Source: DASYTH01 sp035762905 (GTDB taxonomy: Bacteria; Actinomycetota; Actinomycetes; Mycobacteriales; Pseudonocardiaceae). From it: a stretch of 51,254 bases of DNA. The position numbers were made by a program, and so were the translations under genes. The stretch's first letter is position 1. Every line of letters begins with the position of its first letter. Positions 25,702-34,454 of this stretch are shown one piece after another. The notes below the pieces were generated by a model that was not told the origin of the DNA, searched no databases, and was given only the letters and a program-made list of their open reading frames with translations. The stretch lies in assembly GCF_035762905.1 (NCBI RefSeq), contig NZ_DASUCC010000025.1:1-51254 (forward strand). The letters run 5' to 3'.

Positions 25702-27065
25702 CTGCGGTGCCGGCCACCCAGCCCGACCTGTCCGTGCCCGATCGCAACGCCCAGTCGCTGCTGGACATCCAGGCCGAGATCGAGTCGAACGCGCGCACCT
25801 ACCCGCGCCGGCTGCCGATCGCCATCGCCGAGGCGACCGGCAGCGTGGTGACCGATGTGGACGGTCGCACCTACATCGACTTCCTGTCCGGCGCCGGCGT
25901 ACTCGCCCTCGGGCACAACCATCCGGAGCTGGTCGCGGCGGTTCGGGACCAGCTTGGGCTGATCACCCACGGCCTCGACTTCCCGACGCCGGTGCGCGCG
26001 GAGTTCGCCCGGCGGCAGCTCGGCATGCTCCCGCCGGGCCTGCGGGACCGCATGAAGATCCACTTCTGTGGGCCGACCGGGGCCGACGGCGTGGAGGCCG
26101 CCGTGAAGCTCTGCAAGAAGGCGACCGGCCGCGGCGGGGTGGTCGCCTTCCAGGGTTCCTACCACGGCTCCACCCAGGGCGCGCTGTCCCTGACGTCGGA
26201 GACCGCGCCCAAGGACGGCCTGCACAACCTGTTGCCCGGAGTTCATTTCACCCCGTTCGGCTACTGCCACCGGTGCCCGGTCGGGCTGACGCCGGACACC
26301 TGCTCGGTGAACTGCGCGCGGGTGCTGGCCAACACGCTCGCCGACACCCACGGCGGGGTGAGCAAACCCGCCGCGATCATCATGGAGCTGGTCCAGGGCG
26401 AGGGCGGGTCGATCCCGGCGCCGGCCAAGTTCGTCCACCGGATCGCCGATATCGCCGCAGAGCACGACATCCCGCTGATCATCGACGAGGTGCAGACCGG
26501 CTGCGGCCGAACCGGCACCTGGTTCGCGTTCGAGCCGTACGGCATCGAGCCGGACGTGATCGTCGCGTCGAAGGGCCTGTCCGGGCTGGGCCTACCGGTG
26601 TCGATCATCCTGTACCGGGACCATCTGGACACCTGGGCGCCGGGCAGCCACATCGGCACCTTCCGCGGCAACAACCTGGCCTTCGCCAGCGGCAACGCCT
26701 ACCTCACCGTGCTGCACCGGGACAACCTGCTGGCCAACGTGCGGGACCGGGGGGATCAGCTGCTCACCGGACTGATCGGCATGCAGCAGGCCAGCCCGCT
26801 GATCGCCGACGTCCGGGGCCGCGGCCTGATGCTGGGCATCGAGCTGGCCGGACACGCCGGGGCCGGCGCCGGGGAGGTGGCCCGGCGGGTGCAGCGGGCG
26901 GCGCTGCGCCGTGGCCTGATCCTGGAACTCGGCGGTCGGGAGGACTGCGTGGTCCGGCTGCTGCCGCCGCTGAACGTCACGGCCGAGGTCACCGCCGACG
27001 CGCTGGCGATCATCGGCGTCGCCCTCGACACGGTCGAGGCCGAGCTGGCGGAGGCGGTCCGATGA
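25698..27065 (+). CDS. L-2,4-diaminobutyrate:2-oxoglutarate 4-aminotransferase
   Basis: 455-aa class III PLP aminotransferase of the Dat/PvdH/RhbA type. It converts L-aspartate 4-semialdehyde plus glutamate to L-2,4-diaminobutyrate. Family features: ESNARTYPRRLPIAI, DGRTYIDFLSGAGVLALGHNHP, KIHFCGPTGADGVEAAVKLCKKATGR, GSYHGSTQGALSLTS, IIDEVQTGCGRTG and the PLP-binding Lys292 in VASKGLSG. Length fits the family. GGAGAGG precedes ATG 25698, and the stop overlaps the next start (ATGA). No diaminobutyrate decarboxylase or ectoine genes accompany it, so diaminobutyrate itself is probably the building block. Confidence 0.92.
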   Translation: MTAVPATQPDLSVPDRNAQSLLDIQAEIESNARTYPRRLPIAIAEATGSVVTDVDGRTYIDFLSGAGVLALGHNHPELVAAVRDQLGLITHGLDFPTPVRAEFARRQLGMLPPGLRDRMKIHFCGPTGADGVEAAVKLCKKATGRGGVVAFQGSYHGSTQGALSLTSETAPKDGLHNLLPGVHFTPFGYCHRCPVGLTPDTCSVNCARVLANTLADTHGGVSKPAAIIMELVQGEGGSIPAPAKFVHRIADIAAEHDIPLIIDEVQTGCGRTGTWFAFEPYGIEPDVIVASKGLSGLGLPVSIILYRDHLDTWAPGSHIGTFRGNNLAFASGNAYLTVLHRDNLLANVRDRGDQLLTGLIGMQQASPLIADVRGRGLMLGIELAGHAGAGAGEVARRVQRAALRRGLILELGGREDCVVRLLPPLNVTAEVTADALAIIGVALDTVEAELAEAVR

Positions 27066-27904
27066 GGGCCGTGGCCGGCCGGCCGGCGGTGCCCCGGATC
27101 GGCTTCGTGAACCTGATGCCGAGGGCCGAGCAGTTCGAAACCATGCTGCTCCCTCAGTTCGCCCTCGCCGCGCCGATGGAACCGGTGTGGCTCAAGGTGA
27201 ATGAGCGCAGGTACGCGCTCGATGACCGGGCGTCGATCGACCGGCGCTACCGCCCCCTGGCCGCCGCGCTGGCCGAAGGCCCGCTGGACGGGCTGGTCGT
27301 CACCGGTGCGGCCGTCGAGCACCTGCCGTTCCACGAGGTCCGGTTCCTGCCCGAGCTGTCCGAGATCGTCGGCTACGCCGCCATGCGCGGGATTCCGGTC
27401 CTCGGCCTGTGCTGGGGCGCGCTCGCGGTCGGGCACCTGCTCCTCGACATGTCGCACACCGTATGGGAGGACAAGGTTTCCGGGGTGTTCGAAACCGAGC
27501 TGCTGGTGCGCGACCACCCGCTGGCCACCGGGCTCGACGACCGGTTCTGGACGGCGCACAGTCGCTACGCCGGGTTCGACGAGTCCTGTGTGGACCGTCT
27601 GGCGGCCGCCGGCCGGGTGCGGGTGATCGCCCGGTCCGCCGGGGCCGGCACGGTCATCGCCGAGTCCGCCGACCACAAGGTGCTGATGCACATCGGCCAC
27701 CCCGAGTACGCGGCCGGCCGGCTGGCCGAGGAGTACCGGCGCGACGTCGATCTGGGGCTGCCCAACGTGCGGCCGCCCGCGGGCGTCGAGCTGGACCGGC
27801 CGGTGAACCGGTGGCGCAGCCACAGCATGGTGTTCTTCGCCAACTGGGTCCGGCTGGTCTGCCAACCGGCGGCCGTCCCGGCGGCGGCGCGGGGCGCCTC
27901 ATGA
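27062..27904 (+). CDS. MetA-type homoserine O-acyltransferase homologue
   Basis: 280-aa protein of the MetA (class I glutamine amidotransferase-like) O-acyltransferase family, which acylates homoserine with acetyl- or succinyl-CoA through an acyl-Cys intermediate. The triad is intact: Cys117 (GLCWGA), His213 and Glu215 (HIGHPEY). IGFVNLMPRAEQFE and the RD near EYRRD are conserved. At the position equivalent to E. coli MetA Gly111 it has Glu (TGAAVEHLPF), the residue linked to acetyl-CoA use. In this operon the substrate is more likely N4-hydroxy-diaminobutyrate, whose HO-NH-CH2 end mimics homoserine (inference). No methionine genes are near. Confidence 0.88.
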   Translation: MRAVAGRPAVPRIGFVNLMPRAEQFETMLLPQFALAAPMEPVWLKVNERRYALDDRASIDRRYRPLAAALAEGPLDGLVVTGAAVEHLPFHEVRFLPELSEIVGYAAMRGIPVLGLCWGALAVGHLLLDMSHTVWEDKVSGVFETELLVRDHPLATGLDDRFWTAHSRYAGFDESCVDRLAAAGRVRVIARSAGAGTVIAESADHKVLMHIGHPEYAAGRLAEEYRRDVDLGLPNVRPPAGVELDRPVNRWRSHSMVFFANWVRLVCQPAAVPAAARGAS

Positions 27905-29133
27905 GTGTGCGGCGACCCGGCACGGGCCGGCGGGTGGTCTGGAAGTTCGGCGGCACGTCGGTGGACGACTGGCAGAAGCTGCGCCGGATGGCCGCGCGCG
28001 TGGTTGCCGCGCTGCGCAAGGGAACTCAGGTGGTCGCCGTGCTGTCGGCAATGGGCGGCACGACCGACCGGCTGGTGCGGCTGGCCCAGCAGCTGTCCAC
28101 CGAGCCGGAACCCCGGGAGCTGGACGCGCTGCTGTCCACCGGCGAGGCGATGTCCTGCGCGCTCGGCGCGATCGCCGTGCGCGACCTCGGCGAGCGGGCC
28201 GTCTCGCTCACCGGCGCGCAGGCCGGGATGCTGACCGACGGTGTGCACGGCAGCGCCCGCCTGCTGCGGATCACCCCGGACCGGATCGAGGCGGAGCTGA
28301 ACGCCGGCGCGGTGGTGCTGGTGACCGGCTTCCAGGGGGTGTCGGAGTCCGGTGACGTCACCACGCTCGGCCGGGGCGGCTCCGACGCCTCGGCCATCGC
28401 CCTGGCCGCCGCGCTTGGCCTGGGGGAGTGCGACATCTACACCGACGTGCCGGGGGTGTTCACGGCCGACCCGCGGGTCGTGCCGGACGCCCGGATGCTC
28501 GCGCAGGTCAGCCACGACGAGATGCTGCGGCTGGCTCGGGCCGGCGCCCGGGTGCTGCAACCGCGCGCCGTGGAGCTCGCGGTGGAGCACGGGATCGACA
28601 TCCACGTCCGGTCCAGCTTCACCACCGAGCCGGGCACCTGGATCCGGGCGATGCCGGCCGGTGCCGGGCACCTGCGCGGGATCGCCCACATCGCCCGGGA
28701 TCCGGTGTACACGCTGACGCACGCGTCGCCGGCCGAGGTGTCCGCGGCGCTGGACCGGGACGGCCTGACCATGACCGCGGCCAGCGTGGTCGGCCCCCGG
28801 TTGCGGTTCACCGCGGACGGGTCCGCCGCCGCGGTCGGCGCCGCCCTGGCCGCGGCGGATCTGGATCCGGGCATCCGCGAGGACCTGGGCAGCGTCACCC
28901 TGGTCGGTCCGGCGAGCATCGACCGGCCGTGGATCGCCGGCCGGCTGCTGGACATCCTGGCGGCCGGTGGCATGCCCGCCGAGCTGGTGAGCAGCGCGCC
29001 CGGCCGGATCACCGGCCACCTGCCCACCGAGGCGGTCACGGACGCCGTCCGGGCGCTGCACGAGGCGTTCGCGCCGGGTGCCGCGGCCGACCTGGCCGCG
29101 GCACTGCCCACCGGGAGCACCGATGCCGGCTGA
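27901..29133 (+). CDS. Aspartate kinase dedicated to the biosynthetic operon
   Basis: 410-aa aspartokinase: WKFGGTSVDDW at residues 14-24, STGEAMSCALGA, TTLGRGGSDASAIALAAALG, IYTDVPGVFTADPRVVPDA and VLQPRAVELA. It phosphorylates L-aspartate to feed aspartate semialdehyde, the precursor of diaminobutyrate. Two C-terminal ACT-like domains (about 265-400) are present but poorly conserved at the lysine/threonine-sensing positions, suggesting weakened feedback inhibition (inference). ATG 27901 overlaps the acyltransferase stop. No aspartate semialdehyde dehydrogenase lies in the operon, so the housekeeping enzyme must serve. Confidence 0.93.
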   Translation: MSVRRPGTGRRVVWKFGGTSVDDWQKLRRMAARVVAALRKGTQVVAVLSAMGGTTDRLVRLAQQLSTEPEPRELDALLSTGEAMSCALGAIAVRDLGERAVSLTGAQAGMLTDGVHGSARLLRITPDRIEAELNAGAVVLVTGFQGVSESGDVTTLGRGGSDASAIALAAALGLGECDIYTDVPGVFTADPRVVPDARMLAQVSHDEMLRLARAGARVLQPRAVELAVEHGIDIHVRSSFTTEPGTWIRAMPAGAGHLRGIAHIARDPVYTLTHASPAEVSAALDRDGLTMTAASVVGPRLRFTADGSAAAVGAALAAADLDPGIREDLGSVTLVGPASIDRPWIAGRLLDILAAGGMPAELVSSAPGRITGHLPTEAVTDAVRALHEAFAPGAAADLAAALPTGSTDAG

Positions 29134-30391
29134 CCCGGCCAACCGCGCCGGCCGGTCGCTGCTGCGCGACCGGGACTTCGCCAAGTTCTGGGGCGCCGAG
29201 ACGATCTCCCTGTTCGGCGCGCAGGTCACCGAGCTGGCCGTGCTGTTGACCGCGGTGGTCGAGCTCGGCGCCAGCGCGTTCGAGGTGGGCCTGCTCAACG
29301 TCGCCCGGTTCGTGCCGTTCATCGTGCTGTCGTTGCTCGTGGGGGTGTGGTTCGACCGGCGAAGGCGCTGGCCGGTACTTGTCGCCGGCAACCTGGCCCG
29401 CGCGCTGGTGGTCGGCGTCGTCCCGGTGGCCGCGCTGCTCGGGGTGCTTTCCGTCCCGCTGCTGCTGGCCGTCGCGTTCCTGGTCGGCGTGCTCACCGTG
29501 GTGTTCGACGTCGGCTCGACCTCGTACCTGCCCGGCCTGGTGGACCGCGGCCGGCTCACCGAGGCCAACAGCCGGCTGCAGACCAGCTTCTCGCTGGCCG
29601 CGATCGCCGGGCCGGGTCTGGCCGGGCTGCTGATCGGCGTCCTCACCGCGCCGAACACGCTGGTGATCTGCGCGGCCGTGTTCGCGGGGGCGACCGTTCC
29701 GCTGGCCCTCATCACCCACCGCGAGCCGAGCCCGCCGGCCGGCGGGCAGGACGGCCTCGCGCGGTCGATCCACGAGGGCCTGCGCGCGGTGTTCGGTGAC
29801 CGCACCCTGAAGAACCTGGCCACCCAGTCGGCGACGTACAACTTCTTCCAGAACATCGTGATCACGGTGTTCAGCGTCTACGCGCTGCGCGAGCTGGCAT
29901 TGAGCCCGGCCCAACTGGGCTTCGTGCTCGCCGCCGGTTCGGTGGGCACGCTGATCGGCGCGCTGGCCGCCGCACGGGTCGCCGCCCGGCTGGGTGTGGG
30001 CAGCGCGCTGCGGGTCGCGACACTGATCGGTTGCGTCGCCCCGATCCTGCTGCTGGTTCCGCACGGTTCCGGGCCGGCCGCGCTGGTGGCGTTGGCCGCC
30101 GCGCTGGCCGTGCACGGCGCGAACCTGGCCGTCTTCAACATCACCGCGCTCACCCTGCGGCAGTGCATCACCCCGGACCGGCTGCTCGGCCGGATGAACG
30201 CCAGCTACCGGCTGCTGCTGTACGGCACGGTCCCGTTCGGCGCGTTCCTCGGCGGCGTGCTGGCCGAGCTGGTCGGCCTGCGCGGTGCGCTGATCATCGG
30301 CGTTGCCGGGCTGGCGGTGCCGATCGCCTGGATCCCGTTCTCACCGGCCTACACGATCCGCACGATGCCGGACAAACCCTATGCCAGCTAA
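29123..30391 (+). CDS. MFS exporter (EntS-like)
   Basis: 422-aa major facilitator transporter with about 12 hydrophobic helices: LLRDRDFAKFWGAETISLFGAQVTELAV at the start, the VGVWFDRRRRWPVLVAGNLARA motif-A loop, and FDVGSTSYLPGLVDRGRLTEANSRLQTSFS. This is the MFS_3/EntS group that includes enterobactin exporters. GGGAG lies 5 nt before ATG 29123, which overlaps the kinase by 11 nt. Most likely it exports the operon's product and gives self-protection. No matching uptake system is encoded here. Confidence 0.88.
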   Translation: MPADPANRAGRSLLRDRDFAKFWGAETISLFGAQVTELAVLLTAVVELGASAFEVGLLNVARFVPFIVLSLLVGVWFDRRRRWPVLVAGNLARALVVGVVPVAALLGVLSVPLLLAVAFLVGVLTVVFDVGSTSYLPGLVDRGRLTEANSRLQTSFSLAAIAGPGLAGLLIGVLTAPNTLVICAAVFAGATVPLALITHREPSPPAGGQDGLARSIHEGLRAVFGDRTLKNLATQSATYNFFQNIVITVFSVYALRELALSPAQLGFVLAAGSVGTLIGALAAARVAARLGVGSALRVATLIGCVAPILLLVPHGSGPAALVALAAALAVHGANLAVFNITALTLRQCITPDRLLGRMNASYRLLLYGTVPFGAFLGGVLAELVGLRGALIIGVAGLAVPIAWIPFSPAYTIRTMPDKPYAS

Positions 30392-30404
30392 GGAGAGGCA
30401 GACC

Positions 30405-33400
30405 ATGCTTTCGGATACTCAACGTTCGGCGCTGATCGCGCGCGTGTCGTCCGGCCGGAACAACGCCAACGCGCCGATCGGACCGCGCCCGGCCGGCATG
30501 GACCCGATTCCGCTGTCCCACGGCCAGGAACAGCTGTGGTTCATCGAGGCGCTGGCTCCCGGGCTGCCCACCTACAACATCACCGGGGCGCTGCACATCA
30601 CCGGCCCGCTGGACCATGACGCGCTGCGGGCGGCACTCGACGCGGTGTTCACCCGGCACGAGGTGCTGCGCACCCGGCTGCTGGCCAAGGACGGCCGGCC
30701 CTACCAGGTGATCGACGAGCCACCCGGCGGAACCCGCCTGGAGGTCCACGACCTGGCGCCGTACGGCGAGAGCGAACGCGAGACGCGGCTGCACAGGCTG
30801 CGCGAGCAGGAGGCGGGCCGGCCGTTCGATGTGGACGGCGGACCGCTGATCCGGCTGCACCTGGCCTGCCTGTCCGCGCAGCGGCATGTGCTGCTGATCG
30901 CCGTGCACCACACCATCTTCGACGGCTGGTCGTTCGGAGTGTTCACCGGCGACCTGCTCGCCGCCTACGAGGCGAAGGTGGCCGGCGGGGCGGCGACACT
31001 GCCCGAGCTGCAGGTCCAGTTCGCCGACTACGCGGTCTGGGAACGGAACCGGCTGCACGGCCGGGTGCTCGACGAGCTGGTCGACTACTGGACGAAAACC
31101 CTTGGTGGGGCACCGAACCTGTCGCTGCCGACCGACCGGCCCCGGCCGCCCGTGCAGAGCTACGCGGGCGGGTTGGAGAGCACCGAGGTGGACCGCGCGG
31201 TCCTCGACGGGCTCCGGGCGATCGCCCGCACCGGCGGGACCACGCTGTTCGCCACGCTGATGGCGGCGTTCAACACCCTGCTGCACCGCTACACCGGGCA
31301 GGACGACCTCGTGGTCGGCACCGTGAGCGCCAACCGGACCCGGACCGAGTTGACCCCGCTGATCGGCTACCTGGTCAACACACTGGCGATCCGGGTGGAC
31401 TGCTCCGGCGACCCGACGTTCCTCGAACTGCTCGACCGGGTCGGCACCGCGACCCTTGGCGCCTACGCACACCAGGATCTGCCGTTCGTCCGGCTGGTCG
31501 ACGCGCTTGGCGTGCACCGCGATCCCAGCCGGCACCCGGTGTTCCAGGTCGGCTTCAACGTGGCCGAGGGCTACGAGACCGGGCTGGCGGCCGCCGGGCT
31601 CACCGTCGGGCAGGAGGAGCTGTTCAACACCTCGGCCAAGTTCGACCTGCTGCTGACGGCGAGCGCGCTGGCCGACCGGCTGCGCATCGTGGCGTCCTAC
31701 GCCTCGGCGCTGTTCGACCCGGACACCATCGCCCGGCTGCTGCGGCATTTTCAGGTGCTGTTGGAGGGCATCGTCGCCGATCCGCGCCAGCGCCTGTCCG
31801 CGCTTCCGCTGCTGTCCGATGCGGACCGCGTCCGGGAGCTCGCGGTGTGGAACGGAAGTTCGTTGGCCGCGCCGCCGGGGTGCCTGCACGAGTGGTTCGA
31901 ACGGCAGGCGGCCCGCATCCCGGACGCGGTCGCGGTGGAACTGGACGGCGCGGCGCTCACCTACGCCCAGCTCAACGTCCGGGCCAACCAGGTCGCACAC
32001 CGGCTGCGTGAACTCGGCGTGCGGCCGGAAAACCTGGTCGGCGTGTGCATGGGGCGCGGCATCCCGCGGATCGCCGCGCTGCTGGGGGTTCTCAAGTCCG
32101 GCGGCGGGTATCTGCCGCTGGATCCGGAGTATCCGGCCGACCGGCTGGGTTTCATGCTCGAGGACGCGCATGTGCCGGTGGTGGTGACCGACGCGGACAG
32201 CGCCGGCGCCGTCCCGGCCGGCATCGCCACCGCACTGCGGATCGAGGAGATCGGCGACGACGACGCCGGCTCGGCCAACCCGGCTCCGGTGGCCACCGCG
32301 GCCAACGTGGCGTACGTGATCTACACGTCCGGCTCGACCGGCCGTCCCAAGGGGGTGGTGATCGAGCACCGGCAGGCGGTCAACTTCGCCTTCGCCGAGA
32401 TCGGGCACTGGTCGCTGGCCGACGGCGATCGGGTGCTGCAGTTCGCCTCGCTCAACTTCGACGTGTCCGTACTGGACATCTTCGGCGCACTGGTCTCCGG
32501 CGCGACCCTGGTGCTCGGCCGGACGGACACGCTGCTGTCGCCGCCGCGGCTGGCCGAGCTGATCCGGCGCGAGCGGATCACGTTCATGTGCCTTCCGCCC
32601 GCGGTGCTCGAACTGATCGCCGACGAGGACTTCCCCGACCTGCGCGTGGTGATCGCCGGCGGCGAGGCGCTCTCCTCGGCGCTTGTGCGCCGCTGGGTCC
32701 GGCCCGGCCTGCGGTTCGTCAACGGCTACGGGCCGACCGAGACGACCGTCGGGGCCACCATGCTGGAGTGCACCGGAGCCGAGACCGATCCGCTGCCGAT
32801 CGGCCGGCCGCTGGCCAACTACACCGCGCACGTGCTGGACCGGTACGGCAACCTGGTGCCGGTCGGGGTGGCCGGCGAGCTGCACATCGGGGGAGCCGGG
32901 GTGGCCCGCGGCTACCTGAACCGGCCCGAGCTGACCGCGCAGCGGTTCGTCGACGACTCGTACGGCGACGCGCCGGACGGCCGGCTGTACAAGACCGGCG
33001 ACCTGGCCCGCCGGATGTCCGACGGCAACCTGCAGTACCTCGGCCGGCTCGACGACCAGGTCAAGATCCGCGGCCTGCGGATCGAGCTCGGCGAGATCGA
33101 GACGGTACTGGCCCAGCATCCGGCGGTGCGCCAGGCGGTGGTCGTGGTCCGGGAGCAGAACGGGAACAAGGAGCTGGTCGGCTACGTCAAGGCCGATCCG
33201 GCCCCGCCCCGCGCCGATCTGCGGGCGCACCTTGCCGGTAAGCTGCCGCACTTCATGATCCCGGCACACCTGCTGGTGCTCGACTCGTTTCCGCTCAACG
33301 CCAACGGAAAGGTAGACCGGTCGCGGCTGCCGGAGCCGGCCGCGGCGGCCGATGGCGAGGTGTCCAACCCGCCGAGCACCGTGGTCGAGGCGCTCGTCGT

Positions 33401-34454
33401 GGACACGTTCGGCGCGCTGCTCGGCCACGACCGGATCGGCGTGGACGACAGCTTCTTCGAGCTCGGCGGCAACTCGCTGCAGGCCATGCAGCTGATCGCC
33501 CGGCTGCGCGAGGAGTTCCAGGTGGACACCGACCTGACCGCGATCTTCCTGGCGCCGACGCCGGCCCAACTCGCCGTGGTGCTCCGCGAGGTGCACGGGC
33601 TGGCCGACAGCGGTCTCGACGATCCCGGCGGGGAGGTCGAGCCGGTCACCGCCGCGCCGCGGGCCGAGCCGGCGCCGTCCGGTCCGCTGGTCCGGCTGTC
33701 CACCGGGACCGGCGGGCCACCGCTGTTCCTGATCCATGCGATCGGCGGGACGGTGCACGGGTACGCGGCGCTGGCCCGGGAGTTGGCCGGTGTCTACCAG
33801 GTGTGGGGCATCGAGGCCGCGGGCCTGCGACCGGGATCGCAGGCGGTCAGCTCGCTGGCCGAGATGGTGGACGGCTACGCCGATCTGATCAGGTCGGTGC
33901 AGCCGGACGGGCCGTACCGGCTCGGCGGGTGGTCCCTCGGCGGGCTGGTGGCGCTGCGGGTCGCCGAGCGGCTGGGCGCCGAGGTCTCGTTCGTCGCATT
34001 GCTGGACGCACCAACCCTCGTGCACGACACGGTGCCGACGGCCGAGGCGGAGCTGGCCGGTGCCTACGTCACCGATGCCGCGCGGCTGCTCGGGCCGGAC
34101 ACCGGGCAGCCGCCGGACCCGGCCACGCACACCGCCGTCGAGCAGCTGGCCTGGCTGGCCGATCGGTTGATCACCGGCGAGCGGGACCAGGCGTCGGCGC
34201 GCGCGGAGATCGAACGCAGATTTCAGGTCTACCGGGCGCACTACCGGTTGATCGCCGGGTACACCCCCCGGCCGCTGGACACCGACGTCGTCGTCGTCAC
34301 CCCGACCAGCGGGCCGGACGACACCGACTACTGGACCGGCGCGCTCGGCCGGCCGGTGCGCGGGCAGCGGGTGCCCGGTGACCACTACTCGTTCCTTGAG
34401 CCGCCCGGCGTGCAGCTGATCGGGTCCGTCCTGACCGACCTGGCCGGACGATGA
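30405..34454 (+). CDS. Single-module NRPS, C-A-T-TE
   Basis: 1349-aa nonribosomal peptide synthetase. Condensation domain (~30-460) has an intact HHTIFDG (168-174, catalytic His169). Adenylation domain (~480-980) has TSGSTG (641-646), the alpha-amino-binding Asp686 and Lys969. The ten-residue specificity code by alignment to GrsA is D-V-L-C-I-G-G-V-G-K, not one I recognise; it lacks a second acidic residue, unlike codes for free Orn/Lys/Dab. Carrier Ser1024 is in LGGNSL. The C-terminal thioesterase triad is Ser1177 (GWSLG), Asp1201, His1327. With no partner module or stand-alone carrier visible, it may act iteratively. Strong AGGAGAGG before ATG 30405. Confidence 0.95.
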   Translation: MLSDTQRSALIARVSSGRNNANAPIGPRPAGMDPIPLSHGQEQLWFIEALAPGLPTYNITGALHITGPLDHDALRAALDAVFTRHEVLRTRLLAKDGRPYQVIDEPPGGTRLEVHDLAPYGESERETRLHRLREQEAGRPFDVDGGPLIRLHLACLSAQRHVLLIAVHHTIFDGWSFGVFTGDLLAAYEAKVAGGAATLPELQVQFADYAVWERNRLHGRVLDELVDYWTKTLGGAPNLSLPTDRPRPPVQSYAGGLESTEVDRAVLDGLRAIARTGGTTLFATLMAAFNTLLHRYTGQDDLVVGTVSANRTRTELTPLIGYLVNTLAIRVDCSGDPTFLELLDRVGTATLGAYAHQDLPFVRLVDALGVHRDPSRHPVFQVGFNVAEGYETGLAAAGLTVGQEELFNTSAKFDLLLTASALADRLRIVASYASALFDPDTIARLLRHFQVLLEGIVADPRQRLSALPLLSDADRVRELAVWNGSSLAAPPGCLHEWFERQAARIPDAVAVELDGAALTYAQLNVRANQVAHRLRELGVRPENLVGVCMGRGIPRIAALLGVLKSGGGYLPLDPEYPADRLGFMLEDAHVPVVVTDADSAGAVPAGIATALRIEEIGDDDAGSANPAPVATAANVAYVIYTSGSTGRPKGVVIEHRQAVNFAFAEIGHWSLADGDRVLQFASLNFDVSVLDIFGALVSGATLVLGRTDTLLSPPRLAELIRRERITFMCLPPAVLELIADEDFPDLRVVIAGGEALSSALVRRWVRPGLRFVNGYGPTETTVGATMLECTGAETDPLPIGRPLANYTAHVLDRYGNLVPVGVAGELHIGGAGVARGYLNRPELTAQRFVDDSYGDAPDGRLYKTGDLARRMSDGNLQYLGRLDDQVKIRGLRIELGEIETVLAQHPAVRQAVVVVREQNGNKELVGYVKADPAPPRADLRAHLAGKLPHFMIPAHLLVLDSFPLNANGKVDRSRLPEPAAAADGEVSNPPSTVVEALVVDTFGALLGHDRIGVDDSFFELGGNSLQAMQLIARLREEFQVDTDLTAIFLAPTPAQLAVVLREVHGLADSGLDDPGGEVEPVTAAPRAEPAPSGPLVRLSTGTGGPPLFLIHAIGGTVHGYAALARELAGVYQVWGIEAAGLRPGSQAVSSLAEMVDGYADLIRSVQPDGPYRLGGWSLGGLVALRVAERLGAEVSFVALLDAPTLVHDTVPTAEAELAGAYVTDAARLLGPDTGQPPDPATHTAVEQLAWLADRLITGERDQASARAEIERRFQVYRAHYRLIAGYTPRPLDTDVVVVTPTSGPDDTDYWTGALGRPVRGQRVPGDHYSFLEPPGVQLIGSVLTDLAGR

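Noticed and set aside
27062..27904. Housekeeping methionine biosynthesis
   Set aside because: No methionine gene is adjacent, the gene is translationally coupled to diaminobutyrate and NRPS genes, and homoserine dehydrogenase is absent; kept only as a formal alternative.
25698..29133. Ectoine biosynthesis cluster (aminotransferase plus aspartokinase)
   Set aside because: There is no acetyltransferase EctA or ectoine synthase EctC; the neighbours are a hydroxylase and an NRPS.
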